Source of the DNA: Persephonella sp.
GTDB taxonomy: Bacteria > Aquificota > Aquificia > Aquificales > Hydrogenothermaceae
Direction of reading: 5' to 3'
Assembly: GCF_027023985.1 (NCBI RefSeq)
Contig: NZ_JALVTW010000011.1
Span: 1-64,000 of the forward strand
Length of the DNA: 64,000 nt
Position 1 is the stretch's first letter. Each line of letters opens with the position of its first letter. Below, in pieces: positions 7,417-15,682 of the stretch. Made by a program: the position numbers and the translations under genes. Below the pieces are notes generated by a model, which saw only the letters and a program-made list of their open reading frames with translations, was not told the DNA's origin and searched no databases.

Positions 7417-8412
7417 ATGAAAAGATTTCTTTTTTTATTTTTGTTTTTTTATACGCTTGCCTATGCAGAAGATATTTCTTACAAATTTGGTAGAGGTTTA
7501 AATCTGGGTAGATATTTCTGGTTTGGTGGATATATATCTTTAAATTACTGGAAAAAAAATAGTAAACATTCTTTTAAGCTGGATGATCTGGCATTTTTAA
7601 CCAGAATAAGTTTAAACAGATTTTCAATATTTTCCGAACTGGAAGCTGATGATGTATATGTATCCTCAAGCACGGAAAAAAATAGATACTGGCACATAGA
7701 ACCTGAAATAGAAAGGCTTTATGTGAACTATTACTATAATGAATTTCTTAATTTTAAGATTGGTAGATTTTTAACACCCCTTGGTATATGGAATAAAATT
7801 CATATAGATGCTTTAAAATGGACAGCATCCGACCCTTTAGTCTCAACATTTTTTTTCCCAATGTTTACAACAGGTTTAAACCTGAATGGATATCTTCCTT
7901 TTCTGGAAAGCCTCAGATATGACTTTTTTATTCAAAAGGGAAAGGGTATAAATGCCTCTTATAACAACATAAAAACAGATGATATGGTTGGTTTCCAGTT
8001 GGAAAAAATATTTGATATAAACAAAAAGATAGGATTAAACGGTGTAATTCTTGATGCAGATAATGTAAATGAAAAATATAAATTTTTAGGTGTGTATGGA
8101 AAAACAAAATTGAAAAATTATTATCTATCTTCAGAGGTTTATTATGCAAATGAAAGGAAAAAGGGTAATGTCAGACACAAAGAACACGGGAAAATCACAT
8201 ACTATGTCCAGGTAGCAAGAAGAGTATTCAATAAAACATATTTCATTTTCAGGAAAGATGGACTTTATGATAGTTCGGATAAACATCGTGTGGATATATG
8301 GACTTTTACATTAAATTTTAAGCCTAGATTTAACATATCTATGAAAGCCGAGTATCAACTTTATGAAAGGAAAAATGACTACATAAGACTATCCTTTGCT
8401 TTGTTGTTCTGA
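7417..8412 (+). CDS. porin-like outer-membrane beta-barrel protein
   Basis: A 331-residue exported protein. The signal peptide (hydrophobic residues 3-16) ends in AYA before Glu-Asp. The rest is rich in alternating aromatic/polar strands typical of a barrel, and contains IGRFLTPLGIWNKIH, a strand-turn pattern found in phosphate-selective-porin-like proteins; it ends in a strand with terminal Phe, as expected for an outer-membrane protein. The stop and the next start overlap (TGATG), tying it to the PstS-like gene. A TATAAA lies about eight bases before the ATG and no clear ribosome site is seen. It could admit the ligand sensed or used by this operon; the substrate is unknown. Confidence 0.7.
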   Translation: MKRFLFLFLFFYTLAYAEDISYKFGRGLNLGRYFWFGGYISLNYWKKNSKHSFKLDDLAFLTRISLNRFSIFSELEADDVYVSSSTEKNRYWHIEPEIERLYVNYYYNEFLNFKIGRFLTPLGIWNKIHIDALKWTASDPLVSTFFFPMFTTGLNLNGYLPFLESLRYDFFIQKGKGINASYNNIKTDDMVGFQLEKIFDINKKIGLNGVILDADNVNEKYKFLGVYGKTKLKNYYLSSEVYYANERKKGNVRHKEHGKITYYVQVARRVFNKTYFIFRKDGLYDSSDKHRVDIWTFTLNFKPRFNISMKAEYQLYERKNDYIRLSFALLF

Positions 8413-8837
8413 TGAGAAAATTAATTTTTATTTTTATCTTTTTAATATGGAGTAATAATTCTTACAGTGAAGAAATTACTATTTATGTAGTTTCGGGAAA
8501 GCAATCAGGCTTAAGGCTTAGTTGTAGAGATATTAAGTTCGCTTACCTGAAAGAAAAGATTTTTTCAAATAATATAAAAATTATCCCTGTAAATCTACCG
8601 GCAAATAACAAACTGAGAAAGCTATTTAACAGATATGTTCTAAAGATGGATGAAGATGAACTTAGTATTTACTGGAACCAAAGATATTATGAAGGGATTA
8701 CTCCGCCTCTTGTTTTAAAATCAGAAAAAGCTATGAGAAATTTTCTAAAAAGCGTGAAAGGTTCCATAGGATACCTTACTAAAGAATATTTAGATAAAAG
8801 CTTAAAAATTTTATGTATTATCAGGGCAAAAAGATGA
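8412..8837 (+). CDS. small PstS-like periplasmic substrate-binding protein
   Basis: A 141-residue exported protein whose signal peptide ends near NSYS before Glu-Glu. The body follows the phosphate ABC-transporter substrate-binding (PBP-like) family: ITIYVVSGK at the N-terminus, YWNQRYYEGITPPLVLKSEKAM near residues 90-110, and a final VKGSIGYLT strand. It is about half the length of full PstS, as in the single-domain relatives often found beside sensor kinases and porins. The gene overlaps the porin gene upstream and the response-regulator gene downstream, so a sensory role for phosphate or a similar oxyanion is plausible but not shown. Confidence 0.65.
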   Translation: MRKLIFIFIFLIWSNNSYSEEITIYVVSGKQSGLRLSCRDIKFAYLKEKIFSNNIKIIPVNLPANNKLRKLFNRYVLKMDEDELSIYWNQRYYEGITPPLVLKSEKAMRNFLKSVKGSIGYLTKEYLDKSLKILCIIRAKR

Positions 8838-9160
8838 AAAAAGTTCTGATTATAGATGATGATGCACATAATAGGTTCTTACTTAAACTGATTCTTCAAA
8901 AGGAAAATTTATCTGTTGTAGAAGCAAAAACAGGGAAAGAAGGTATAGAAAAAGTCCTGAAAGAAAATCCAGACCTTATTTTACTTGATGTTATGATGCC
9001 TGATATTAATGGCTATGAAGTCTACAAGAAGATAAAAGACAAAAATATTCCTATTATTTTCCTAACAGCTTCAGAAGATAATGAAGAAGACGTAGACTAT
9101 ATTTTAAAACCCATTGATATAAACAGGCTGATAACAAAAATAAAAGAGAAATTAAGATGA
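8834..9160 (+). CDS. single-domain response regulator (CheY-like receiver)
   Basis: A 108-residue stand-alone receiver. The acidic pair is in LIIDDD, the phospho-acceptor is D52 in LILLDVMMPD, the switch threonine is in IIFLTAS and the lysine in ILKPID. No output domain follows, so signalling would go by protein contact. I prefer ATG 8834, which overlaps the previous stop as ATGA, over the in-frame ATG at 8813 that would add seven residues. Its own stop overlaps the sensor kinase start (ATGA), indicating translational coupling; the kinase is its likely partner. Confidence 0.88.
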   Translation: MKKVLIIDDDAHNRFLLKLILQKENLSVVEAKTGKEGIEKVLKENPDLILLDVMMPDINGYEVYKKIKDKNIPIIFLTASEDNEEDVDYILKPIDINRLITKIKEKLR

Positions 9161-11082
9161 GTATCAGAACAAAAATATTATTAGCATTGCTTTTTTTAGG
9201 GCTTCTACCTTACGGAATAACAGGATGTTTTATTTTTAGGTATGGTGAAAATCTCCTTAAAGAAAATATAAAAAATCAGCAAATACAAAATATAGAGCTT
9301 GTTAAGAAAAATATAGAAGACTACTTTTCTTCCATAAGTAAAAATCTCCTTTTCTGGTCAAAAGCTCAGATTATGGACGATATTGTTACAGGTGATATGG
9401 ATAAAAGAATACAGATATTTTTAGACCAGATAAAAAGAAACTATAGGATAAAAGGCGATATATTTGTTGTGGATAAGAAAGGTAATGTTATTGCTTCTAC
9501 CAGAGAAGGAAGTTTCGGAAAAAGTATTTCAAAGTATATAGAAAATAAAAATATTTCTATATCTTTTGATATATATGCGTCTTTTCACAAGGAAAAAATA
9601 GGGAAAATAATATACACCTTATCTCCTGAAAATTTGAAATATTTTCTTTTTTCCAGTTCTATAGCATCACTTTCTGTTTTTGACCCTAAAACAAATCAAA
9701 ATATTGGGTTTATAAAAAATATTCCCCAAAAATATAACTATGAAAATGACAAATACCTTTATATTTTTGAGAAATTCAAAGAAAAACCTTTGAAAAACTG
9801 GTTTCTTGTATCTAGGATAAATAAAAATATAGCTTTCTTCCCTTTAAAAAAGGTTGAAAATTTCTTTTTCCTTGTGTTTTTTAGTGGTTTTGGATTAATA
9901 GTCTTTCTTGCTTTTTATCTATCAAAAAAGCTTGTAAATCCTATGAAAAAAATTGCTAATACAATGGAAGATGTTGTAAGAACCAAAAACTATTCAAAGA
10001 GGTTTTTTTATCATGGAGATGACGAAATAGCCATTTTATCAAAAGCATTTAACTATATGCTTTCAGAAATAGAAAAAGCCCTAAATACTATAAAAGAGGA
10101 AAATAGAAAAAGACTTGAACTTTTTAGTAATCTTATTGAAATTTTCAGTAAAATTACAACTTTGCAAAATGAAAAAGAAGTGCTTAATGTTGCTGTTGAG
10201 GAACTAAAGAAATTTTTCAGTGATACAAAAGTAAGTTTTTTAGAAAAAGAAAAACCATTTTCAGTAAAAATTGAAACGGAAAAGGTTAAAGGTTATCTTG
10301 TTTTTGAAACAAAAAGAAAAATTTCCGAAGAAGAAAAGAAGTTTTTTGTATCAATAGGAAATCTTATAGGTTTACTTATAGAAAAAGTAGAACTTTTGAA
10401 TAAATCTCAGGAAGCCTCAAAGGCAAAATCAGCGTTTATATCAAATATGTCTCATGAACTGAGGACTCCGTTAAATAGCATAATAGGATTTTCCCAATTT
10501 TTAAAAATGGAAGAAAAGGACAAAACTAAAAAGGAAGCATTAAATAGTATAGAAACTTCAGGAAAACATCTCCTTGAAATAATAAATGATATTCTTGAGT
10601 ATGCAAAAATAGAAGCCGGTGCCGTAAAAATAAATAAAGAAAAATTTAATGTAAAAGAACTATTTGAAGAAATTAAACAGATAATAAAACCTCTATCAGA
10701 TGGGAAGAATCTTGAGCTTGTTTTTCCGGATAGGAATATTGAAGTCTATACTGATAAAAAACTATTAAAACAGGTTTTGATTAACCTACTTTCTAATGCT
10801 GTCAAATTTACAGAGAAAGGAAGTATAAAGGTTTCCGTCTGGACAGAAGGAAATAAAGTGTTTTTTTCTGTAAAGGATACAGGAATAGGTATTAGGGAGG
10901 AGGACATTCCAAAAATATTTAAAAATTTTACCCAGCTTGAAAATCCTTTACAGAAGAAATATAAGGGAACAGGTCTTGGACTTGCTATTACCAAGGAATA
11001 TGTCTATCTGTTAGGTGGAGAAATAAAAGTTAAAAGCGAAGGTATAGGAAAAGGTTCAGAGTTTATTTTTTATATTTCTTAG
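9157..11082 (+). CDS. membrane sensor histidine kinase (HAMP, GAF-like, HisKA, HATPase)
   Basis: A 641-residue inner-membrane kinase. TM1 (about 7-28) and TM2 (about 236-256) enclose a periplasmic sensor of roughly 205 residues. A HAMP linker follows (about 257-310), then a GAF-like region (about 325-415), the dimerisation helix with H433 in SNMSHELRTPLN, and the ATPase domain with N-box near 540-555, G1 DTGIGI (574-579) and G2 GTGLGLAI (604-611). The start overlaps the stop of the receiver gene, and the operon includes a porin and a PstS-like protein, suggesting that a small solute is sensed. It may also phosphorylate the NtrC-type regulator upstream, which has no complete kinase next to it. 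Confidence 0.93.
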   Translation: MSIRTKILLALLFLGLLPYGITGCFIFRYGENLLKENIKNQQIQNIELVKKNIEDYFSSISKNLLFWSKAQIMDDIVTGDMDKRIQIFLDQIKRNYRIKGDIFVVDKKGNVIASTREGSFGKSISKYIENKNISISFDIYASFHKEKIGKIIYTLSPENLKYFLFSSSIASLSVFDPKTNQNIGFIKNIPQKYNYENDKYLYIFEKFKEKPLKNWFLVSRINKNIAFFPLKKVENFFFLVFFSGFGLIVFLAFYLSKKLVNPMKKIANTMEDVVRTKNYSKRFFYHGDDEIAILSKAFNYMLSEIEKALNTIKEENRKRLELFSNLIEIFSKITTLQNEKEVLNVAVEELKKFFSDTKVSFLEKEKPFSVKIETEKVKGYLVFETKRKISEEEKKFFVSIGNLIGLLIEKVELLNKSQEASKAKSAFISNMSHELRTPLNSIIGFSQFLKMEEKDKTKKEALNSIETSGKHLLEIINDILEYAKIEAGAVKINKEKFNVKELFEEIKQIIKPLSDGKNLELVFPDRNIEVYTDKKLLKQVLINLLSNAVKFTEKGSIKVSVWTEGNKVFFSVKDTGIGIREEDIPKIFKNFTQLENPLQKKYKGTGLGLAITKEYVYLLGGEIKVKSEGIGKGSEFIFYIS

Positions 11083-11751
11083 TTACTTCAAAACTTTACC
11101 TGTTTTGATGTAAAAGATATACAGGTCAAGTTCTGCCTGGGTTAGACCCATATCTGCGGCAATTTTTTCAAGGGCTTCCTCGCATTCAAGATAAACTTTT
11201 TTGGTTATAGTTTTTCTTGGCTGGACAAGGCCTTTTTCAAACAAAAATCTGGATATATGCCTGTCTATAATAGCAACATCATCAAATCCTATATTTCTTA
11301 AAAAATGGCTGGCCTCTTTGTATCCATAACCGTATATGGCTTTTACCAGTTTTTCTCTTGCTTCTTTGCCATTTTTTTCTTTTGCAATCTCAAGTAAAAA
11401 ATCTTCCTGACTTCTGAGTTTTATAATTCTTTCTGCCCTTTGGGCTGCAAACCTATGTCCTTTTTTTCTGATAATCTCAAATAATTTTTCAAAAGGATAC
11501 TCTTTAAATCCTTCAATACCTACTTCCTTTTGGATTTTTATTCCCATTACTGCAGAAGAATTAGCAGTCAAAATACAAAAACAAGCCTCTGAGAATATAT
11601 CAGCCTGGTAAGGTTCAATATCTACAAAAGGTCTAAAATCAAATGTTGTTAGATTTTTTTCTTTCAGGTTTTTAAATTCTGATATTCTTTGATTAACGTA
11701 TTTTTCTACTTCCTGTTTTGCTTTTTCTATTTCTTCTTTAGCAGGTATCAA
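11083..11751 (-). CDS. 8-oxoguanine DNA glycosylase/AP lyase, Ogg2 family
   Basis: A 222-residue base-excision repair enzyme that would remove 8-oxoguanine and cleave the abasic site. It has the HhH-GPD fold of the archaeal and thermophile Ogg2 family: a helix-hairpin-helix around AIYGYGYKEASHFLRNIGF, catalytic lysine K145 and aspartate D163 in AIIDRH. The 18-residue gap between them is as in Ogg2 from Methanocaldococcus, from memory. The C-terminus ends in Lys as is characteristic of this family. It overlaps the RodZ-like gene upstream by four bases and abuts the kinase gene stop with no gap. Confidence 0.85.
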   Translation of the reverse strand: MIPAKEEIEKAKQEVEKYVNQRISEFKNLKEKNLTTFDFRPFVDIEPYQADIFSEACFCILTANSSAVMGIKIQKEVGIEGFKEYPFEKLFEIIRKKGHRFAAQRAERIIKLRSQEDFLLEIAKEKNGKEAREKLVKAIYGYGYKEASHFLRNIGFDDVAIIDRHISRFLFEKGLVQPRKTITKKVYLECEEALEKIAADMGLTQAELDLYIFYIKTGKVLK

Positions 11752-12476
11752 CTTTCTTCCTGTGCCAGATTGTATCCATTATAGAAGACTCCTTCGTTAT
11801 CAACAAAAAGATTATGGATTATTTTTTGATTAAGGGCAACTTTTCTGTTATCAAAGATAATAACAAGATTATTCGCATTCCCTATAGTTTCAAATTTAAT
11901 CTTTTTATTGAATTTTAGTTTTATAGATTGACCTTTTCTTAGTTTTATTACTTTTTCTTTACCGTCTATATAGGCTGTAATCCACACATAATTTTTTGCT
12001 TTCAGGTGGATGTTTTTAATATTTTTTATATTTCTATCAGGATTTTTCTGTGGTTTGGCGTTTTCCTCAGGGGTTGAATTTAGAAGGGATAAAAATGATG
12101 CAAAATTGTCTTCATCTTTTTCTTTAAATGAAAATGACAGGGCTGTGAATAAAACAAGTATTAATGCTCCAAAAACACCTTTAAAGAATTTAAGAAAGGA
12201 ACTTTTTGGCTGATATTCTACTATTTCTTCCCTTTCTTTTTTTGGTTCTTCCGGTGAGATTTCCCTTGAAAGCTCCTCATCTATACCAAAATAGTTCAAA
12301 AGGACTTTCATCTGGAAATAGGCGTATGGTTCTTTTTTAAGGTAATTTTCATCTTCTTCTAATCTTCTTATGATGTCAACAGGTAGTTTCGTGATTTTGT
12401 GAAGGTCTTTTCTGGATAGACCTCTCTTTTCCCTCTCATCTTTGCAAATTTTAGATGCTTGAATGAGGTCAATCAA
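11748..12476 (-). CDS. RodZ-like helix-turn-helix membrane protein
   Basis: A 242-residue protein with an N-terminal Xre/RodZ helix-turn-helix (about 4-65, including RKDLHKITKLPVDIIRRLEED), an acidic linker, one membrane segment (about 98-117) and a periplasmic strand-rich domain resembling the DUF4115 domain of RodZ (WITAYIDGKEKVIKL...KFETIGNANNLVIIFDN). RodZ links MreB to the cell-wall elongation machinery. The start codon is TTG. The gene overlaps the Ogg2 gene by four bases, so the two form an operon. No mreB is in the window, so the cell-shape role is inferred from domain order. Confidence 0.8.
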   Translation of the reverse strand: MIDLIQASKICKDEREKRGLSRKDLHKITKLPVDIIRRLEEDENYLKKEPYAYFQMKVLLNYFGIDEELSREISPEEPKKEREEIVEYQPKSSFLKFFKGVFGALILVLFTALSFSFKEKDEDNFASFLSLLNSTPEENAKPQKNPDRNIKNIKNIHLKAKNYVWITAYIDGKEKVIKLRKGQSIKLKFNKKIKFETIGNANNLVIIFDNRKVALNQKIIHNLFVDNEGVFYNGYNLAQEES

Positions 12477-12516
12477 TATTTTAAACCCTAAGTTAGTGAT
12501 ATGAAAAAGTATAACA

Positions 12517-13761
12517 TTAATAATAACTTAAATTCAAACTTTTTTCCTGTAAAGTCTTCTTACCTAACTGTCCGATTGTATGTGCTCCGAATATTCTTAT
12601 CTGAAGTTTTCCATTTTTTATATCTACTTTATGTTTTATTAATTCATTTTTAATTTTTTCTATATTACATCCGTATGAACCATCCGGTAGAGTATCACTC
12701 CAGAAATCTATAAATTCTGTTGCTGTGTCTTCCCCTATATACAGGTTTTGGGATTTCCCGTTTTCATCAAATTTAGTTTTTAACTGCAGTTCAACTTTAT
12801 CACCTATATTTAGCTGGGTTTCATTTCCTACAACAAAAATTGGATGTGTAAAATTCCTTGGTTTTTCAAGGGGGATTTCTTTTAGAGAAGAGTTTAAGAC
12901 CCATATCTGTGTATTTGATTTGCTTAAGAAGCATACCCTTTTATCTTCCAACTCTACTATGTCGCTGATTTTTGCTCTAAGTATTCCTTTTATTGAATGG
13001 GAACCCCATAAAACCGTGTGGAAAACATGTTGTTTATTAACTTTCATCACAGAAGATATTAAACGCCAGTTCATAAAATCAAAATCTTTTTCTGTGCAGG
13101 GTAGCCCCAGTTCTTCTGCAAAGGTTCTTATTTGTTTTATAAAAAGTAGTTCTTCTCTGCTACCTGGAAGTCTTCCTTTACCGAAGCTAACCAGTTCTTC
13201 CACAAACTCACCTTTTCTTTGCTGGAATAGGGCAAACATACACCCACAGTAATTCTGGTGGTATAGCTGGCTTTCTTTGGATAGCTTGTTCATCTTTTCA
13301 ACGCCGCCACCTTTACGGAAATCTATAGCTACAAACTCAAGACCATACTGGGAAGCTACTTTCTCACCTACAGATTTTAAAACCTGAAAATCCTTTTTAG
13401 GACTCATCATAAGAACGGTTGTGATTTTATTAAACCCTTTTTCTTTTGCTCTTTGTGCTGTTTTCTCCAGTCTGACATCGTGGCAAACTGTGCATCTTGC
13501 TCCTCTTTCTGGTTCATTTTCCAGTCCTTTAACTGCTGTTAACCAGTTCTGGATATCATACTCAGCTTTTTCACAGTTTATTCCAAGCTGATTACATACC
13601 CTTTGGGTTTCTACCCATCTAAGTTCGTATTCTTCCTCTGGGTGTATATTAGGGTCGTAGAAATACCCCTCTATATATGAATTTGGAAACTCTTCTTTTA
13701 TTTTTTGCAGTGCATAAATCGCATCTACTCCGCAGCATATATGAACCAAAATTTTATCCAT
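12517..13761 (-). CDS. queH: epoxyqueuosine reductase QueH with C-terminal extension
   Basis: QueH reduces epoxyqueuosine to queuosine in the tRNA wobble position and is the non-homologous substitute for cobalamin-dependent QueG. The family cysteines are present: C9-C10 (HICC), C90 and C93 (CTVC) and C172/C174 (YCGC), which hold an iron-sulfur cluster and a second metal. At 414 residues it is about twice the minimal QueH; residues 190-414 form an additional domain of unknown role with predicted strands (ILRAKISDIVELEDKRV, KVELQLKTKF). Long forms occur in Epsilonproteobacteria and Aquificota. The start overlaps the end of the HNH gene by eight bases. Confidence 0.9.
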   Translation of the reverse strand: MDKILVHICCGVDAIYALQKIKEEFPNSYIEGYFYDPNIHPEEEYELRWVETQRVCNQLGINCEKAEYDIQNWLTAVKGLENEPERGARCTVCHDVRLEKTAQRAKEKGFNKITTVLMMSPKKDFQVLKSVGEKVASQYGLEFVAIDFRKGGGVEKMNKLSKESQLYHQNYCGCMFALFQQRKGEFVEELVSFGKGRLPGSREELLFIKQIRTFAEELGLPCTEKDFDFMNWRLISSVMKVNKQHVFHTVLWGSHSIKGILRAKISDIVELEDKRVCFLSKSNTQIWVLNSSLKEIPLEKPRNFTHPIFVVGNETQLNIGDKVELQLKTKFDENGKSQNLYIGEDTATEFIDFWSDTLPDGSYGCNIEKIKNELIKHKVDIKNGKLQIRIFGAHTIGQLGKKTLQEKSLNLSYY

Positions 13762-14344
13762 TTTTTTCTCCTATATATTTGTTTAGTATTTCTTCAATCA
13801 GTTTATTTAAGGTTATGCCTTTTTCCTTTGCCTCCTGAACAAGCTTTTCCTTTAGCTCAGAGGATACAGATATACTTAATATATCCTTTTTGCCTAATAT
13901 TTTCATTATTTTTTGGGGACTTAATCCTGTCTGTTTTGAGATTTTATAAATGGAATATCCCTGGGCGTATAAATCAAATATTTCCTGATAATCCATTTCC
14001 TTTTTTTCCGGATAAGGACTCCATTTTAGATTGGAAACTTTGTTGTTTTCTCTATTTCCATCTATATGAACCACATATTTATAATTTTCAGGATTAGGGA
14101 CAAAATACTGGGCAACAAGCCTGTGAACGTATAAAACTTTTCTTTTCCCTTTATTACTGAGCTGAACTTGCAAAAAACCCTGTTTATTTTTAAATGGCTT
14201 TATCCGGAATTCTTTATACTTTTCAGGTAAAAGCCCATATTTCAGGCCTTTGTAGACATAACCTTTGTTGCTAACGGCGTAATTTTCAAAGCCATCTATT
14301 TTTTTCAGGATTTCATCCCCAAACTGATAGATTATTTCACTCAT
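13754..14344 (-). CDS. HNH/NUMOD4 endonuclease with HTH and ribbon-helix-helix tail
   Basis: A 196-residue protein with homing-endonuclease architecture. Residues 10-60 match NUMOD4 (IDGFENYAVSNKGYVY), followed by the HNH_3 nuclease motif (HRLVAQYF at 74-81; HIDGNRENNKVSNLKW at 93-108). A resolvase-like helix-turn-helix covers about 118-150, and residues 156-191 (SISVSSELKEKLVQEAKEKG) form a ribbon-helix-helix segment. I chose ATG 14344, preceded by GAGGTG, not the codon 42 bases upstream, because a longer version would start inside a perfect inverted repeat. It diverges from the restriction-modification genes. No intron or intein is evident, so it is free-standing; combining nuclease and repressor-like domains is unusual. 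Confidence 0.8.
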   Translation of the reverse strand: MSEIIYQFGDEILKKIDGFENYAVSNKGYVYKGLKYGLLPEKYKEFRIKPFKNKQGFLQVQLSNKGKRKVLYVHRLVAQYFVPNPENYKYVVHIDGNRENNKVSNLKWSPYPEKKEMDYQEIFDLYAQGYSIYKISKQTGLSPQKIMKILGKKDILSISVSSELKEKLVQEAKEKGITLNKLIEEILNKYIGEKNG

Positions 14345-14357
14345 TTTCACCTCTATT

Positions 14358-14386
14358 TTGCAATATTTAAATTTTGTATATTGCAA
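14358..14386. promoter_or_regulatory. perfect inverted repeat, probable operator of the HNH gene
   Basis: TTGCAATAT at 14358-14366 and ATATTGCAA at 14378-14386 are exact reverse complements separated by 11 bases. A related half-site (TATTTGCAG) follows about 25 bases further right. The repeat lies 14 bases upstream of the HNH start, in the region shared with the divergent methyltransferase gene. The ribbon-helix-helix tail of the HNH protein is a candidate ligand. Confidence 0.5.
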
Positions 14387-14515
14387 TAATAAATATAATA
14401 GACATTATATTTGCAGTAAAGGGTTATTTAGAATAAATTTTCCTATCCTATGGAAATTTATATAGAAAGGTGAAAGATTTTATGGGATTTTTCTCTGTGA
14501 TAAAATAGAAACGTT

Positions 14516-15682
14516 ATGATAAATAATAATTACCAAGCATTACCTTCCCATTTGGATAAAATCAACCTTATCAATAAAGGTGCATTTTATACCTCCCCTA
14601 TTTATGTTGATACGGTTTGGGATTTTATAGAACCATATATTGATAAAGAAACAGTTGTCTTTGACCCTGCTTGTGGTTATGGAGTTTTTTTATCAAAAGA
14701 AACAAAGGCAAAGAAAATCGGTAATGATATAGACTCTAAAGCATTAGAAATTGCAAAGAATAATACAAAAGATGTTGCTTACTATAACTATAATTTTTTA
14801 GAGGTTTTCAATAGAACTGCTTATGGTATAGATGAAGAAAAAAAATTAATTGTCATAGGTAATCCACCCTATAACGATATTACCTCCCAAGCTAAGAAAA
14901 GACTAAAAAAATTAAATTTTGGAGTGAATGAGAAACTTAAGACTAGGGACATAGGTATATCTTTTTTGAGAGCATTTGATTACCTAAAAGCAGATTATAT
15001 TTGTGTCCTTCATCCTTTGTCTTATTTAATTAAAAAGGCAAATTTCAACTTGTTAAAAAATTTTAGAGAAAACTATATAATAGTAGATAGTTTAATAATT
15101 AGTAGTAAATACTTTAATCAGACTTCAAAATCTTCTGAATTCCCTATTGTAATCGCCTTGTATAAAAGAAAAGAAAATAATGGAATGGATTATGAATATA
15201 TAAAGAATTTCAATTTTAAGACTATTGAAGGTAAAACTTTCAAACTTAGTGATTTTGAGTATATAGGAGATTTTATAAATAAATACCCTAAGAAAAATAT
15301 AAAAATTAAAGAAGGAGATATACTTTTTTATACATTAAGGGATATAAATGCATTGAAAAGGAATAAAACATTTATAGAAAAACCTATTGCAAATGCAGTT
15401 AAAGTAGATATAGATAAACTGGATTATTACATTTATGTTGATATTTTCAAGGATTTTATAAGACATGTTCCCTATTACTTTGGCAATTTAGATATTTTAA
15501 TTGATACACAATTATTCAGGAGATATAAAGACTACTTTATAAGCTATGCATTAAAAAAATATCCATTTTTAAAAAAGCATTATTCTAATTCCAAAATTCA
15601 TCCTAAAGATGAAACTTTTATCTTAAAATATTTCAAGGAGTTATTAAAAGGCCATTTTATTCCTATAAAGGAGAAAAAATGA
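14516..15682 (+). CDS. type II DNA N6-adenine methyltransferase
   Basis: A 388-residue modification enzyme. Motif I is FDPACGYGVFL (DPACGYG at 50-56), which binds SAM, and the catalytic motif IV is NPPY at 116-119; this order and NPPY point to an N6-adenine enzyme of the gamma class. GAFYTS near residue 22 matches motif X. The stop overlaps the start of the next gene (ATGA), which is the likely restriction partner. No ribosome site precedes the ATG, but TAAAAT lies nine bases ahead, so the mRNA may be almost leaderless. Base composition is even more AT-rich than the neighbours, consistent with transfer. The recognition sequence cannot be read from the protein. Confidence 0.88.
   Translation: MINNNYQALPSHLDKINLINKGAFYTSPIYVDTVWDFIEPYIDKETVVFDPACGYGVFLSKETKAKKIGNDIDSKALEIAKNNTKDVAYYNYNFLEVFNRTAYGIDEEKKLIVIGNPPYNDITSQAKKRLKKLNFGVNEKLKTRDIGISFLRAFDYLKADYICVLHPLSYLIKKANFNLLKNFRENYIIVDSLIISSKYFNQTSKSSEFPIVIALYKRKENNGMDYEYIKNFNFKTIEGKTFKLSDFEYIGDFINKYPKKNIKIKEGDILFYTLRDINALKRNKTFIEKPIANAVKVDIDKLDYYIYVDIFKDFIRHVPYYFGNLDILIDTQLFRRYKDYFISYALKKYPFLKKHYSNSKIHPKDETFILKYFKELLKGHFIPIKEKK

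Noticed and set aside
13705-14097. A 130-codon plus-strand frame over the HNH gene
   Set aside because: It is antisense to a recognised HNH/NUMOD4 protein with clear motifs and has random-looking composition.
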